Below, one piece after another: positions 30,820 through 40,902 of a DNA stretch of 64,000 nt. Below the pieces are notes generated by a model. The model searched no databases. It saw only the letters and a program-made list of their open reading frames with translations, and was not told the origin of the DNA. Origin of the DNA: Ralstonia sp. TCR112 (GTDB lineage Bacteria; Pseudomonadota; Gammaproteobacteria; Burkholderiales; Burkholderiaceae); assembly GCF_007997035.1 (NCBI RefSeq), contig NZ_VOSS01000001.1:112466-176465 (forward strand), read 5' to 3'. Every line of letters starts with the position of its first letter. Positions within the stretch are counted from its first letter, which is position 1. A program made the translations under genes and the position numbers.

Positions 30820-31086
30820 TTAGGCAGCCATTGCCTTGATGGCAGCGGACAGACGCGACTTGGCGCGTGCAGCCTTGTTCTTGTGGACGATCTTCTTGTC
30901 AGCGATGCTGTCGATCGTGCTTTGGGCGGTCTTGAATGCAGCAGCAGCGGCAGTCTTGTCGCCGGCAGCCACAGCCTTGCGGACGCCCTTGATTGCGGTA
31001 CGCAGACGCGAGCGCAGAGCCGAGTTGTGAGCGTTTTGAACGACGGCTTGGCGTGCGCGCTTGCGTGCTTGTGCGGTGTTTGCCAT
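30820..31086 (-). CDS. rpsT: 30S ribosomal protein S20
   Basis: S20 (88 residues), a basic helical protein of the small subunit. [18 protein letters not shown] at the start and [21 protein letters not shown] at the end (in parts) are the family ends. The ATG at 31084-31086 is preceded by a GGGATTTTTCC stretch. The gene is monocistronic between its promoter and the bidirectional terminator. Confidence 0.97.
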   Translation of the reverse strand: MANTAQARKRARQAVVQNAHNSALRSRLRTAIKGVRKAVAAGDKTAAAAAFKTAQSTIDSIADKKIVHKNKAARAKSRLSAAIKAMAA

Positions 31087-31166
31087 GGAAAAATCCCTGA
31101 AGAAACGGTAGCAAGCGCCCCGGGAGACACGGAAGGCCGAAGCGCGCAAATTGGTGAAAGACGGCA

Positions 31167-31196
31167 ATTATACGCAGACTTCCGCCTTCAACGCAA
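31167..31196 (-). promoter_or_regulatory. Probable rpsT promoter
   Basis: Minus-strand -10 TATAAT (31167-31172) and -35 TTGCGT (31191-31196) with an 18-bp spacer, about 80 bp upstream of rpsT. Confidence 0.6.
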
Positions 31197-31249
31197 ACCC
31201 TGTTGTGAAATCGCCCGGATAGCTGCAGTTTGCGGCTTTTGCAGCACTT

Positions 31250-31279
31250 TTGGGCGCGTGGCAGGCCGGTCCCTATAAT
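31250..31279 (+). promoter_or_regulatory. Probable murJ promoter
   Basis: -35-like TTGGGC (31250-31255) and perfect -10 TATAAT (31274-31279), 18-bp spacer, about 120 bp upstream of the chosen murJ start. Confidence 0.55.
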
Positions 31280-31401
31280 ACGGCCGCAATTGTGCCCTCC
31301 GGTCACGTTCGTCACGCCGGGCGCGAACCCCGCATGGCGCCGTCGGTCAGACCGCCATCGCCGTGTTTGCCTCCCAGGCGGCGCCCAACCACGCTTTCAT
31401 C

Positions 31402-32954
<1,553 letters not shown>

Positions 32955-32955
<1 letters not shown>

Positions 32956-33800
32956 TGACCACTAAAGTCCTCGATTATTTTTCGGCCCTGGTCGCGGACG
33001 ACGACAGCATCCCCCTCACAGAAACGGCACTGTCGATTGCGCAGGACGCATATCCGGATCTGGACCTGCAGGCGGAGCTGGCCGCCATTGACGTGCTCGT
33101 CGCGCGGATCAAGAACCGCATTGCCGACGGCACGCCGGCCATCCAGCGCCTGCGCCTGCTCAATCAGTTCTTCTATCGCGAGCTGGGCTTCGGGCCCAAT
33201 GCAAACGACTACTACGACCCCGAAAACTCCTATCTGAATGCCGTGCTGCAAAGCCGGCGCGGCATTCCGATCTCATTGGCCGTGCTGCTGATGGAGATCG
33301 GCCAGCAGATCGGCTTGCCGCTCAAGGGGGTGTCTTTCCCGAATCACTTCCTGGTGCGCATGAGCATTCCTGCGGGCGAGGTCGTGCTCGATCCGCTGAC
33401 GGGGCAGACGCTCTCGAAGGAAGAGTTGCAGGACATGCTCGACCCGTACCTGGAAAAGGAAGGCATCGAAGACCCGAACACGGTGCCGCTCGGGGTGTTC
33501 CTGCAAGTGGCCACGCACCGCGAGATCATCGCGCGCATGCTGCGCAACCTGAAGGCGATCTACCTGCAGGAATCGCGGTGGCAGCGCCTGCTGGCCGTGC
33601 AGCAGCGGCTGGTGATTCTGCTGCCCGATTCGATCGAAGAAGTGCGCGACCGGGGACTGGCCTACGCCAACCTGGAGTGCTTCCGCCCTGCGTTGGAAGA
33701 CCTGGAAGCCTACGTGGACGCCCGCCCCGATGCGGCCGACACCGCCAAGCTCAAGGAGCGCATGCCAACGTTGCGCGCCATGAGCAAGAACTTGAATTGA
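32955..33800 (+). CDS. SirB1 family protein (transglutaminase-like and TPR)
   Basis: A 281-residue protein with the SirB1 pattern: N-terminal helical part, LLNQFFYRELGFGPNANDYYDPENSYLNAVLQSRRGIPISLAVLLME in pieces, GVSFPNHFLVRM, DPLTGQTLS, and a C-terminal TPR-like region (RWQRLLAVQQRLVILLP, RDRGLAYANL). The fold is transglutaminase-like. Its biochemical role is not established. It overlaps murJ by one base and is convergent with the DedA gene. In some bacteria SirB1 genes lie near peptide release factor genes; not here. Confidence 0.9.
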
Positions 33801-33803
33801 CGC

Positions 33804-34463
33804 CTACTTCGGCGCCACAGCGCCGCGACGGCGCTTGAGCAGCTTCCACAGCCCGCCCAGCATGAGCGGCACGATCGCCGCTCCCAGACCGATCAGCACA
33901 ATCGTGTTCAGGTGCTCGCGGATGATGGGCACGTTGCCGAACAGGTCGCCGGCCAGAACCAACAAGCCGACCCACAGCACGGCGCCGATCATATTGAAGA
34001 GCTGGAACTTCGCAAACGTCATCTTCGACACGCCGGCCACGAACGGCGCGAACGTGCGCACCACCGGGATGAAGCGCGCCATCACCAGCGTCTTGCCGCC
34101 GTGGCGCTCATAGAAGCCGTGGGTCTTCATCAGCGCTTCGTGATCGAGGAAGCGGATGTGACCGTCGAACACCTTGGGGCCAATCCACGAGCCGACGAAA
34201 TAGTTGACCGTATTGCCCGTTACCGCCGCGGTGACCAGCAGCACGATGAGCAGCCAGGCGTCCATCTGGCCCGTGGCGCACATGGCGCCGGCAATGAAAA
34301 GCAGCGTGTCGCCCGGCAGGAAGGGCAGCACCACCAGGCCGGTCTCGGCAAAGACGATGGCGAACAGCAGCACGTAGACCCACGCGCCGTACTGCTGAAT
34401 GAGCAGTCCCAACGATTTGTCGACATGCAGAACGATGTCGACGAGTTGCATCACGATATCCAA
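33804..34463 (-). CDS. DedA family membrane protein
   Basis: A 219-residue DedA/SNARE-associated protein with four to six hydrophobic segments. The family motifs are VFAETGLVVLPFLPGDTLLFIAGA, NYFVGSWIG, FYERHGGKTLVMARFIPVVRTFAPFVAG (in parts) with the functional glutamate, arginines and aspartate. DedA proteins recycle undecaprenyl phosphate and other lipids and affect envelope resistance. The start is TTG 34463 (MDIVMQLVDIVLHVDKSLG); the ATG at 34451 is possible. Convergent with the SirB1-like gene. Confidence 0.92.
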   Translation of the reverse strand: MDIVMQLVDIVLHVDKSLGLLIQQYGAWVYVLLFAIVFAETGLVVLPFLPGDTLLFIAGAMCATGQMDAWLLIVLLVTAAVTGNTVNYFVGSWIGPKVFDGHIRFLDHEALMKTHGFYERHGGKTLVMARFIPVVRTFAPFVAGVSKMTFAKFQLFNMIGAVLWVGLLVLAGDLFGNVPIIREHLNTIVLIGLGAAIVPLMLGGLWKLLKRRRGAVAPK

Positions 34464-34565
34464 ACCAACCCCCGATTGAGCAGCGGGGAATGATACCGGA
34501 TGTCAATTAATTTTCCCCTTGCGCCTGCGGGGCTTGCGTCGGTGCGCCGCACAGTGCGTGACATT

Positions 34566-34571
34566 TATAAT
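34566..34571 (+). promoter_or_regulatory. -10 hexamer of mutL, placing the start at the ATG
   Basis: Perfect TATAAT six bases before the mutL ATG (34578). Transcription from it would begin at or next to the first codon, so the message would be leaderless. The -35 is weak. Confidence 0.45.
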
Positions 34572-34577
34572 GCCGCG

Positions 34578-36485
34578 ATGACTTCCGCCTCGACTTCCCG
34601 CCGCCCCATCCGCCCGCTTCCCGACCAGTTGATCAGCCAGATCGCGGCCGGCGAGGTGGTCGAACGGCCGGCGTCCGTCGTCAAGGAACTGCTGGAAAAC
34701 GCGCTGGATGCCGGTGCCACGCAGCTCCAGATCAAGCTGGAGGAAGGCGGCGTGCGGCGCATTGCCATTACTGACAACGGCGCAGGCATTCCGGCCGATG
34801 AACTGCCCGTCGCGCTGATGCGGCATGCGACCAGCAAGATCGGCTCGCTGGAAGAACTGGAATCGGTGTCGACGCTGGGGTTCCGGGGCGAGGCGCTCGC
34901 TTCGATTGCCTCGGTGGCGGAATTGACGCTCACGTCACGCACCGCCCATGACGCCCACGCCACACAGATCATCGCGCAGACCGGCCGAGCACAGCCCGCC
35001 TCGGGCGGCGTCGGCACCACCGTCGATGTGCAGCACCTGTACTTCAACACGCCGGCGCGCCGCAAATTCCTCAAGACCGAGCAGACCGAGCTGGGTCACT
35101 GTATGGAAGTGATCCGCCGAACCGCGTTGGCGCGGCCCGATGTCGCCATCTCCGTACATCACAACGGCAAGCCGCTGGAGCATTGGAACGCCACGCAGGC
35201 GGATTCACGCTCGGCGGCCGTGCTCGGCACCGAATTCGCGCGCGCGCGCCTGCCTTTCGAAGAATCCGCCGGCGAGCTGCGCCTGTTCGGCTTTGCCGGC
35301 CTGCCGACCGCGTCGCGCGGCCGGGCCGACCACCAGTTCTTCTACGTCAACGGCCGCTTCGTGCGGGATCGCCTGCTCACGCACGCCGTGCGCAGCGCTT
35401 ACGAAGATGTGCTCCATGGCGACCGCTTCCCCGCCTACGTGCTGTGCCTGGAGCTGCCGCCCGAAGCGGTGGACGTGAACGTGCATCCGTCCAAGATCGA
35501 GGTGCGCTTCCGCGACAGCCGCGCGGTGCACCAGTTCGTCTATCACGCGGTGCAACGCGCCCTGTCCCGCCATGCCGGCGAACAAGGCGACAGCCTGCGC
35601 ACCGACATCGCCGACGCGCCCGAGGTGGCCGGGGTCACGACGGCGCCCTCGCCCGCCGACAACACCACGCGCTGGATCAACCAGATGGCGGCACGGCAAA
35701 CGTCGCTCGGCATTGCGCAGCCGCGTGCGGAATACCTGTCGATGATGCGCGGCGACAGCGCGCCCATGCCGTCGAGCCGCCCCGCCTGGATGACCGATGT
35801 GCCGAGCGCCGCGACGTTGTTCGACGGCGGTACGGCAACTGCGCAAGCGCCTGTCGCCGTTGCGGAGCCGGCCGCTGCGCAGCACGCCGATGACGAGGAT
35901 GCGCACCCGCTCGGCTTTGCGGTCGCCCAGCTGCACGGCATCTACGTGCTGGCGCAGAACACGCGCGGCATGGTGCTCGTCGACATGCACGCCGCGCACG
36001 AGCGCATCCTCTACGAACAGCTCAAGACCGCGCTGGAAGCCAGGCGCGTCGAAGTCCAGCCGCTGCTGATTCCCGTCACGTTTGCCGCAAGCCCGGTGGA
36101 GATCGGCACCGCAGAGGAATTCCGCGACACGCTCACGCTGCTGGGCTTCGACATCTCCGCCGTGTCGCCGACCACGCTGGCCGTGCGATCGGTGCCGACG
36201 CTGCTGCAGAAGGCCGATGCGCAGGCGTTGGCCCGCGACGTGCTGCGCGATCTGCACGCCTATGGCGGCTCGCGCGTGCTGGCCGAACGCCAGAACGAAC
36301 TGCTGGCCACGCTGGCGTGCCACTCCGCCGTGCGCGCCAACCGCCGCCTGAACCTGGATGAGATGAACGCGCTGCTGCGCCAGATGGAAGCCACCGAACG
36401 CGCCGACCAATGCAACCACGGTCGGCCGACGTGGATTCAGCTCACCGTGGCCGACCTGGATCGCCTCTTCCTGCGTGGTCAGTAA
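34578..36485 (+). CDS. mutL: DNA mismatch repair protein MutL
   Basis: MutL (635 residues) links MutS to downstream steps of mismatch repair. GHKL ATPase N-terminus: IAAGEVVERPASVVKELLENALDAGAT (in parts), DNGAGI, TLGFRGEALASI; then QFFYVNGRFVRD, and a C-terminal dimerisation domain (LVDMHAAHERILYEQ, ATLACHSAVRANRRLNLDEM, CNHGRPTW). The central linker is Pro/Ala rich. No endonuclease motif DQHAx2E is seen; the sequence has DMHAAHERI, common in species with or without nicking activity. miaA follows 6 bp downstream. Confidence 0.96.
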   Translation: MTSASTSRRPIRPLPDQLISQIAAGEVVERPASVVKELLENALDAGATQLQIKLEEGGVRRIAITDNGAGIPADELPVALMRHATSKIGSLEELESVSTLGFRGEALASIASVAELTLTSRTAHDAHATQIIAQTGRAQPASGGVGTTVDVQHLYFNTPARRKFLKTEQTELGHCMEVIRRTALARPDVAISVHHNGKPLEHWNATQADSRSAAVLGTEFARARLPFEESAGELRLFGFAGLPTASRGRADHQFFYVNGRFVRDRLLTHAVRSAYEDVLHGDRFPAYVLCLELPPEAVDVNVHPSKIEVRFRDSRAVHQFVYHAVQRALSRHAGEQGDSLRTDIADAPEVAGVTTAPSPADNTTRWINQMAARQTSLGIAQPRAEYLSMMRGDSAPMPSSRPAWMTDVPSAATLFDGGTATAQAPVAVAEPAAAQHADDEDAHPLGFAVAQLHGIYVLAQNTRGMVLVDMHAAHERILYEQLKTALEARRVEVQPLLIPVTFAASPVEIGTAEEFRDTLTLLGFDISAVSPTTLAVRSVPTLLQKADAQALARDVLRDLHAYGGSRVLAERQNELLATLACHSAVRANRRLNLDEMNALLRQMEATERADQCNHGRPTWIQLTVADLDRLFLRGQ

Positions 36486-36491
36486 ATTCCG

Positions 36492-37463
36492 ATGACTGCG
36501 TCTGCTGCAAGCGCCCCGCGCGCGATTTGCCTGCTCGGGCCGACCGCCTCCGGCAAGACCGCCGCCGCATTGAAGCTGGCCGAGCGCTGGCCGGTCGAGA
36601 TCATCAGCATGGATTCCGCGCTGGTGTATCGCGGCATGGACATCGGCACCGCCAAGCCCAGCGCCGAAGAACAAGCCATCGCGCCGCATCACCTGATCGA
36701 CATCATCGATCCGCTCGATGCGTATTCCGCCGCGCAATTTGCCAACGATGCGAATGCGCTGATCGATGCCATCCGCGCGCGCGGCCGGCTGCCGCTGATC
36801 GTCGGCGGCACGATGCTGTATTACAAGGCGCTCACGCAAGGTCTCTCCGATTTGCCCGGCGCCGATCCCGCCATCCGCGCGGAGATCGATGCCGAAGCCG
36901 CCCGCGATGGCTGGCCGGCGTTGCACGCCAAACTGGCGCAGGTCGATCCGGTGACGGCCGCGCGACTGCACGCGACCGATGCGCAGCGCATCCAGCGCGC
37001 GCTGGAGCTGTATCGGCTGACGGGCCAGCCGATGTCCGCCCTGCTCGCACGCGAGGTTGGCGCAAATGCATTCCAGCAGCACGATGCGGCTGCGCCGTAT
37101 CTGACGATTGCGCTGGAACCGTCCGACCGCCTCGTGCTGCATGCGCGCATCGCGCAGCGCTTTGACGCGATGCTCGCCGGCGGCCTGCTCGACGAGGTGG
37201 AGGCCTTGCGCCGCCGCGGCGATCTTTCGCCCACGCTGCCATCCATCCGCTGCGTCGGTTATCGCCAGGCGTGGGCTTATCTGGACGGCGAAATCGACAT
37301 GGCGGCTCTGCGCGAACAAGGCATCGCCGCCACGCGTCAGCTCTGCAAGCGCCAGATCACGTGGCTGCGCAGCACCCCCGAGCGGCACGTGGTCGACTGC
37401 CTCGCGCCCGATTACGTCGACCAGGTTGCGCGCCTGGTCCAAACCTCACTGGAACCACGATGA
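36492..37463 (+). CDS. miaA: tRNA dimethylallyltransferase
   Basis: MiaA (323 residues) adds a dimethylallyl group to A37 of tRNAs reading UNN codons. The P-loop [12 protein letters not shown] at residues 17-28, [32 protein letters not shown], and [14 protein letters not shown] are standard. The mutL-miaA order is widely conserved. The end overlaps the next gene by four bases (ATGA). Confidence 0.96.
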   Translation: MTASAASAPRAICLLGPTASGKTAAALKLAERWPVEIISMDSALVYRGMDIGTAKPSAEEQAIAPHHLIDIIDPLDAYSAAQFANDANALIDAIRARGRLPLIVGGTMLYYKALTQGLSDLPGADPAIRAEIDAEAARDGWPALHAKLAQVDPVTAARLHATDAQRIQRALELYRLTGQPMSALLAREVGANAFQQHDAAAPYLTIALEPSDRLVLHARIAQRFDAMLAGGLLDEVEALRRRGDLSPTLPSIRCVGYRQAWAYLDGEIDMAALREQGIAATRQLCKRQITWLRSTPERHVVDCLAPDYVDQVARLVQTSLEPR

Positions 37464-37993
37464 CAATGACCGCCACCACAGCGAGCAGCTTCACGCTGCG
37501 CCCTGCCACGCCGGACGACTGCGCCTCGCTCGTTCGCTTGATCTCTGCACTGGCCGAGTACGAAAAGCTCACGCACCTGGTGCAGACCACGCCTGAAGCG
37601 CTGGCGACGATGCTGTTCGGGCCGCGCCCGTATTGCGAGGCGGTGCTGGCGGAAGTCGACGGCCGGGCCGTGGGCTTTGCGCTGTTCTTCCACAACTTCT
37701 CGACCTTCCTGTGCAAGCCGGGCCTGTATCTGGAAGACCTGTTCGTGGAACCCGAATACCGCGGCCTGGGCATCGGCAAGGCACTCCTGATCCACCTGGC
37801 GCGCCTGGCGCAGGAGCGAGACTGCGGCCGCTTCGAATGGAGCGTGCTGGACTGGAATGCGCCGTCCATCGCCTTCTACGAAGCCATGGGCGCCGATGTG
37901 CTGCCCGAGTGGCGCATCTGCCGCGCCACCGGCGATGCGTTGACCAAGCTGGCCGCTACCACCATGCCCGCCAGCCTGGCCGCAGCCGCCTGA
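37460..37993 (+). CDS. GNAT family N-acetyltransferase (diamine/spermidine acetyltransferase-like)
   Basis: A 177-residue GNAT protein with [27 protein letters not shown] at the start, [20 protein letters not shown], the acetyl-CoA loop [16 protein letters not shown], and [21 protein letters not shown]. These features are those of the spermidine/thialysine acetyltransferase (SSAT2-like) branch; polyamine or amine substrate is probable but not certain. Translationally coupled to miaA by overlap; a second ATG lies 6 bp on. Its stop codon overlaps the Ada-box-like sequence. Confidence 0.85.
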   Translation: MTMTATTASSFTLRPATPDDCASLVRLISALAEYEKLTHLVQTTPEALATMLFGPRPYCEAVLAEVDGRAVGFALFFHNFSTFLCKPGLYLEDLFVEPEYRGLGIGKALLIHLARLAQERDCGRFEWSVLDWNAPSIAFYEAMGADVLPEWRICRATGDALTKLAATTMPASLAAAA

Positions 37994-38005
37994 ATTTGAC
38001 CGCAA
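37993..38005 (+). promoter_or_regulatory. Ada box upstream of the alkylation-repair operon
   Basis: AATTTGACCGCAA has the AATT-N5-GCAA pattern of E. coli Ada boxes (AATTAAAGCGCAA). The same 14 bases and the following CCGGAGTG occur upstream of ada at 51229. A -10-like TAGGCT begins 33 bp after it and the next ATG is at 38074. Ada control is inferred from this match. Confidence 0.7.
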
Positions 38006-38073
38006 GCTCCGGAGTGCCGCGCGCACTCCAGCGAGCGTAGGCTTGGCATATCGAATCTCGGAAAGGAGCCCAT

Positions 38074-38814
38074 ATGCCGCCTTCCACGGCCGCCGCACAT
38101 ATCAGCGCGGGGCACCGTCCAAGTCTTGACTGCATCGACTGGCATGCCGTTGAGGAGGCCCTCAACGAGGCCGGCTGCGCCGTGTTGCCAAGCCTGCTCG
38201 CCGCTGACGCGTGCAACTCCCTCGCCGCGCTGTACCCGCAACAGAGCCTGTTTCGGTCGCGCGTAGTGATGGAACGCCACGGCTTCGGGCGCGGCGAATA
38301 CCAGTATTTCGCGTATCCGCTGCCGGACCTCATCGCGCAGTTGCGCGCCTCGCTCTACCCGCCGCTGGCGACCATCGCCAACCGCTGGAATCAAGCCATG
38401 GATATCGACGTGCGCTATCCAGCCAAACACGCCGATTTCCTGCGTCGCTGCCACGAAGCCGGCCAGCTGCGCCCCACGCCGCTGATCCTGCGATACGGCG
38501 CCGGCGACTACAACTGCCTGCATCAGGACCTCTACGGTGAACACGTCTTCCCGCTGCAGGTCGCCATCCTGTTGTCGGAACCGGGCATCGATTTCAGCGG
38601 CGGCGAATTCGTCATGACGGAGCAGCGCCCGCGGATGCAGTCGCGGCCCGAGGTGGTGCCATTGCGCAAAGGCGATGCGGTGGTCTTTGCGGTACACCAT
38701 CGCCCCGTCCAAGGCACGCGCGGCACGTACCGCGTGAACATGCGCCACGGCGTGAGCCGCCTGCGCTCCGGCCAGCGGCATACTGTTGGCATCATCTTCC
38801 ACGACGCGCTGTAG
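38074..38814 (+). CDS. 2OG-Fe(II) oxygenase in alkylation-repair operon
   Basis: A 246-residue Fe(II)/2-oxoglutarate dioxygenase, prolyl-4-hydroxylase-like. It has H150 and D152 in CLHQDLYG as the facial triad start, a distal His at H208 or H209 (AVHHRPVQGTRGTYRV) and the 2OG-binding arginine in GTYRVNM. It is the first gene of a probable operon with alkB (10 bp gap) and an AlkA-type glycosylase, behind an Ada box and with a strong AAGGAG site. It is not AlkB itself: the N-terminal nucleotide lid (VTPGG-type motifs) is absent. The role may be oxidative removal of alkyl groups or modification of a repair protein; it is unproven. Confidence 0.85.
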   Translation: MPPSTAAAHISAGHRPSLDCIDWHAVEEALNEAGCAVLPSLLAADACNSLAALYPQQSLFRSRVVMERHGFGRGEYQYFAYPLPDLIAQLRASLYPPLATIANRWNQAMDIDVRYPAKHADFLRRCHEAGQLRPTPLILRYGAGDYNCLHQDLYGEHVFPLQVAILLSEPGIDFSGGEFVMTEQRPRMQSRPEVVPLRKGDAVVFAVHHRPVQGTRGTYRVNMRHGVSRLRSGQRHTVGIIFHDAL

Positions 38815-38824
38815 CGACCAAACC

Positions 38825-39481
38825 ATGACCACCGGCGATCTGTTTGCCGATCACGCACCCGCCGATGACGCCCGCATTGCGCTCGGCGAGGCGGCGTTCG
38901 TACTGCGTGGTTTTGCGCTGACGGATGCACCGGCCCTGCTCGCAGCGGTCGACGCCATCGCGCAGCAGGCAGCGTTTCGCCACATGGTCACACCGGGCGG
39001 TTTTGAGATGTCGGTCGCGCTCACCAACAGCGGCACGCTGGGCTGGACTTCAGACCGCCGCGGCTACCGCTACGCCACGCACGACCCGCTCACGGGAGCC
39101 GCGTGGCCACCGCTGCCCGACGTGTTCCTGCGCCTTGCGCGCAACGCCGCCGCAGCGGCCGGCTTCCCGGGCTTCACGCCCGACGCCTGCCTCATCAACC
39201 GCTATGTGCCCGGCGCACGCCTGTCGCTGCATCAGGACAAGGACGAGCAGGATTACGGCGCGCCGATCGTCTCCGTGTCGCTCGGCATGCCGGCCGTCTT
39301 TCTGTTTGGCGGACATCGCCGCGCCGACAAGACGCAGCGCATCCCCCTTTTTCACGGCGATGTCGTCGTCTGGGGCGGGCCGGATCGCCTGCGCTATCAC
39401 GGCGTTGCGCCGCTCAAAGACCACCCGCATGCGCTGCTTGGTAGCCAGCGCATCAACCTCACGTTCCGCAAGGCCGGCTGA
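38825..39481 (+). CDS. alkB: Alpha-ketoglutarate-dependent DNA dioxygenase AlkB
   Basis: AlkB (218 residues) oxidatively removes methyl groups from 1-methyladenine and 3-methylcytosine. The iron ligands are H136 and D138 (LHQDKDE) and H192 (YHGV), with 2OG arginines in INLTFRKAG; GFEMSVALTNSGTLGW forms the nucleotide lid as in E. coli AlkB. Length is normal. The ATG at 38825 is 10 bp after the dioxygenase gene. Together with the next glycosylase gene it forms an alkylation-repair operon with the Ada box upstream. Confidence 0.96.
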   Translation: MTTGDLFADHAPADDARIALGEAAFVLRGFALTDAPALLAAVDAIAQQAAFRHMVTPGGFEMSVALTNSGTLGWTSDRRGYRYATHDPLTGAAWPPLPDVFLRLARNAAAAAGFPGFTPDACLINRYVPGARLSLHQDKDEQDYGAPIVSVSLGMPAVFLFGGHRRADKTQRIPLFHGDVVVWGGPDRLRYHGVAPLKDHPHALLGSQRINLTFRKAG

Positions 39482-39496
39482 CCGGCAAATTACCGC

Positions 39497-40147
39497 ATGA
39501 CCATCGCCGCAGACCTGTCCGATACGGCCTACCGACAAGCCGAAGCCTTCCTTGCCACGCTGGACGAAGACTGGGCCCGCCATATCGCAGCGATCGGACC
39601 GTGCCGCCACGCCGCCAAGCCTGCGCGCGAACCTTATGAAGCGCTGATCCGCGCGATCGCCTATCAGCAGTTGCACGCCAAGGCCGGCGACGCCATCCTG
39701 GGACGTTTCCTCGCGCTGTATCCGGCAGCGGCTTTTCCTGCACCGCAGCAAGTGCTGGCCACCGACGAGGCGGCGCTGCGCGCCTGCGGCTTCTCGGCGA
39801 CCAAACTGGCGACCATTCGCGGCATCGCACAAGCCGCGCTCGACGGCGTCGTCCCGACGCGTGAACAGGCGCGCGCCATGCCGGACGAAACGCTCATCGA
39901 ACGTCTGGTGACATTGCGCGGAGTCGGCCGGTGGACGGTCGAAATGCTGCTGATCTACACGCTGGAGCGCTCCGACATCCTGCCCGCAGATGACTTCGGC
40001 GTGCGTGATGGCTACCGCCGCCTGAAGCGGCTCGACAGCACGCCCACGCGCAAGCAGATGGAAAAACTCGGCGTTGCATGGAGCCCATATCGGACCGTCG
40101 CGGCCTGGTATTTATGGCGCGTGCCCGTCAATGTTTCACGCGCGTGA
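39497..40147 (+). CDS. alkA: DNA-3-methyladenine glycosylase II (AlkA-like)
   Basis: A 216-residue HhH-GPD glycosylase that removes 3-methyladenine and other alkylated bases. The helix-hairpin-helix is LVTLRGVGRWTVEMLLIYTL with the catalytic aspartate in LPADDFGVRDGYRRL, and IAYQQLHAKAGDAI at the start of the fold. It lacks the N-terminal beta domain of E. coli AlkA (282 residues), as many short AlkA/Mag1 proteins do. It begins 15 bp after alkB in the same operon. Confidence 0.92.
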   Translation: MTIAADLSDTAYRQAEAFLATLDEDWARHIAAIGPCRHAAKPAREPYEALIRAIAYQQLHAKAGDAILGRFLALYPAAAFPAPQQVLATDEAALRACGFSATKLATIRGIAQAALDGVVPTREQARAMPDETLIERLVTLRGVGRWTVEMLLIYTLERSDILPADDFGVRDGYRRLKRLDSTPTRKQMEKLGVAWSPYRTVAAWYLWRVPVNVSRA

Positions 40148-40305
40148 ATCGGGCAAATCTTGCGCTAGATCACGCCCCACCGACATATCGGTTGCGCGAT
40201 AGCGGGCACGCCGGGATCATGCGAAAACCTTGAATTCCCGTGCGACGTTCGCTTTACTGGAAAACGTTCGCGCGCCATTGCGCCGCCCTCATTGGTCGAG
40301 TCATC

Positions 40306-40470
40306 GTGGAACAGCCCCAAAACGTCGACGCGCAACGTAAATCCGAAGAACTGCGGAGCTTCCTGTTTCTGACAGCGGTGATGGTGCCGGTTCTTTCCGT
40401 ACTTATCGTGGCCGGATACGGCTTTATCGTCTGGGCAACGCAATTACTGAGCGGTCCGCCAACGCATTGA
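40306..40470 (+). CDS. napE: Periplasmic nitrate reductase NapE
   Basis: A 54-residue single-pass membrane protein beginning at GTG 40306 (VEQPQNVDAQRKSEELRSF) with hydrophobic helix FLFLTAVMVPVLSVLIVAGYGFIVWATQLL. NapE occurs only in nap operons and its function is unknown. Its place before napD supports the call; the frame is open further upstream to 40240, but no family sequence is found there. Confidence 0.85.
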   Translation: MEQPQNVDAQRKSEELRSFLFLTAVMVPVLSVLIVAGYGFIVWATQLLSGPPTH

Positions 40471-40557
40471 TTTAACGCCCCGGGGGGTCCGAGGGCGAGT
40501 CGGTCATATGTTCGCGCAGCACTGATTAGAAAAGGCGTTGATCGCCACAACAGCGTC

Positions 40558-40902
40558 ATGCGACACACAAGAAAAATAGACATCCCCATTCGGCCGGCGC
40601 CGCTCGAAGATGACGAGTGGCATATCGCCGGGGTTCTGGTCCAGACGCGGCCAACCCAGCTTGCATCGGTAAGCCAATCCATCGAAGCCATCGCCGGCAG
40701 CGAAATCCATGCGGCCAGCGACAACGGCAAGCTCGTGGTCACGCTCGAGGCGCCCAGCTCGCGCGCCATTGCAGCCCACTTGGCGTTCATTCAGCAGATC
40801 GACGGTGTGCTGAACACCGCGCTGATCTATCAGCACAACGAAATGGCAGACGCCATGAATGAGGAAATGGACGATGAAAGTCTCTCGCCGCGCGTTCATT
40901 AA
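40558..40902 (+). CDS. napD: NapD chaperone for NapA maturation
   Basis: A 114-residue NapD-type chaperone that binds the Tat signal of NapA and holds back export until the cofactor is in place. [46 protein letters not shown] (in parts) is the ferredoxin-like fold of the family. Its end overlaps the start of napA by 29 bases, so translation is coupled. Confidence 0.93.
   Translation: MRHTRKIDIPIRPAPLEDDEWHIAGVLVQTRPTQLASVSQSIEAIAGSEIHAASDNGKLVVTLEAPSSRAIAAHLAFIQQIDGVLNTALIYQHNEMADAMNEEMDDESLSPRVH

Larger units (their letters stand above)
31087..31401. other. Divergent promoter region rpsT / murJ
   Basis: 315 bp without genes, holding well-formed sigma70-like promoters for both directions (listed separately). 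No other structure stands out. Confidence 0.6.

Noticed and set aside
35205..37442. A 745-codon open frame on the minus strand opposite mutL and miaA
   Set aside because: Spans two real genes on the other strand and has shadow-type composition.
40160..40173. FNR-like TTGCG-CTAG-ATCAC upstream of napE
   Set aside because: Only about half of the FNR consensus (TTGAT-N4-ATCAA) is kept; a chance match cannot be excluded.
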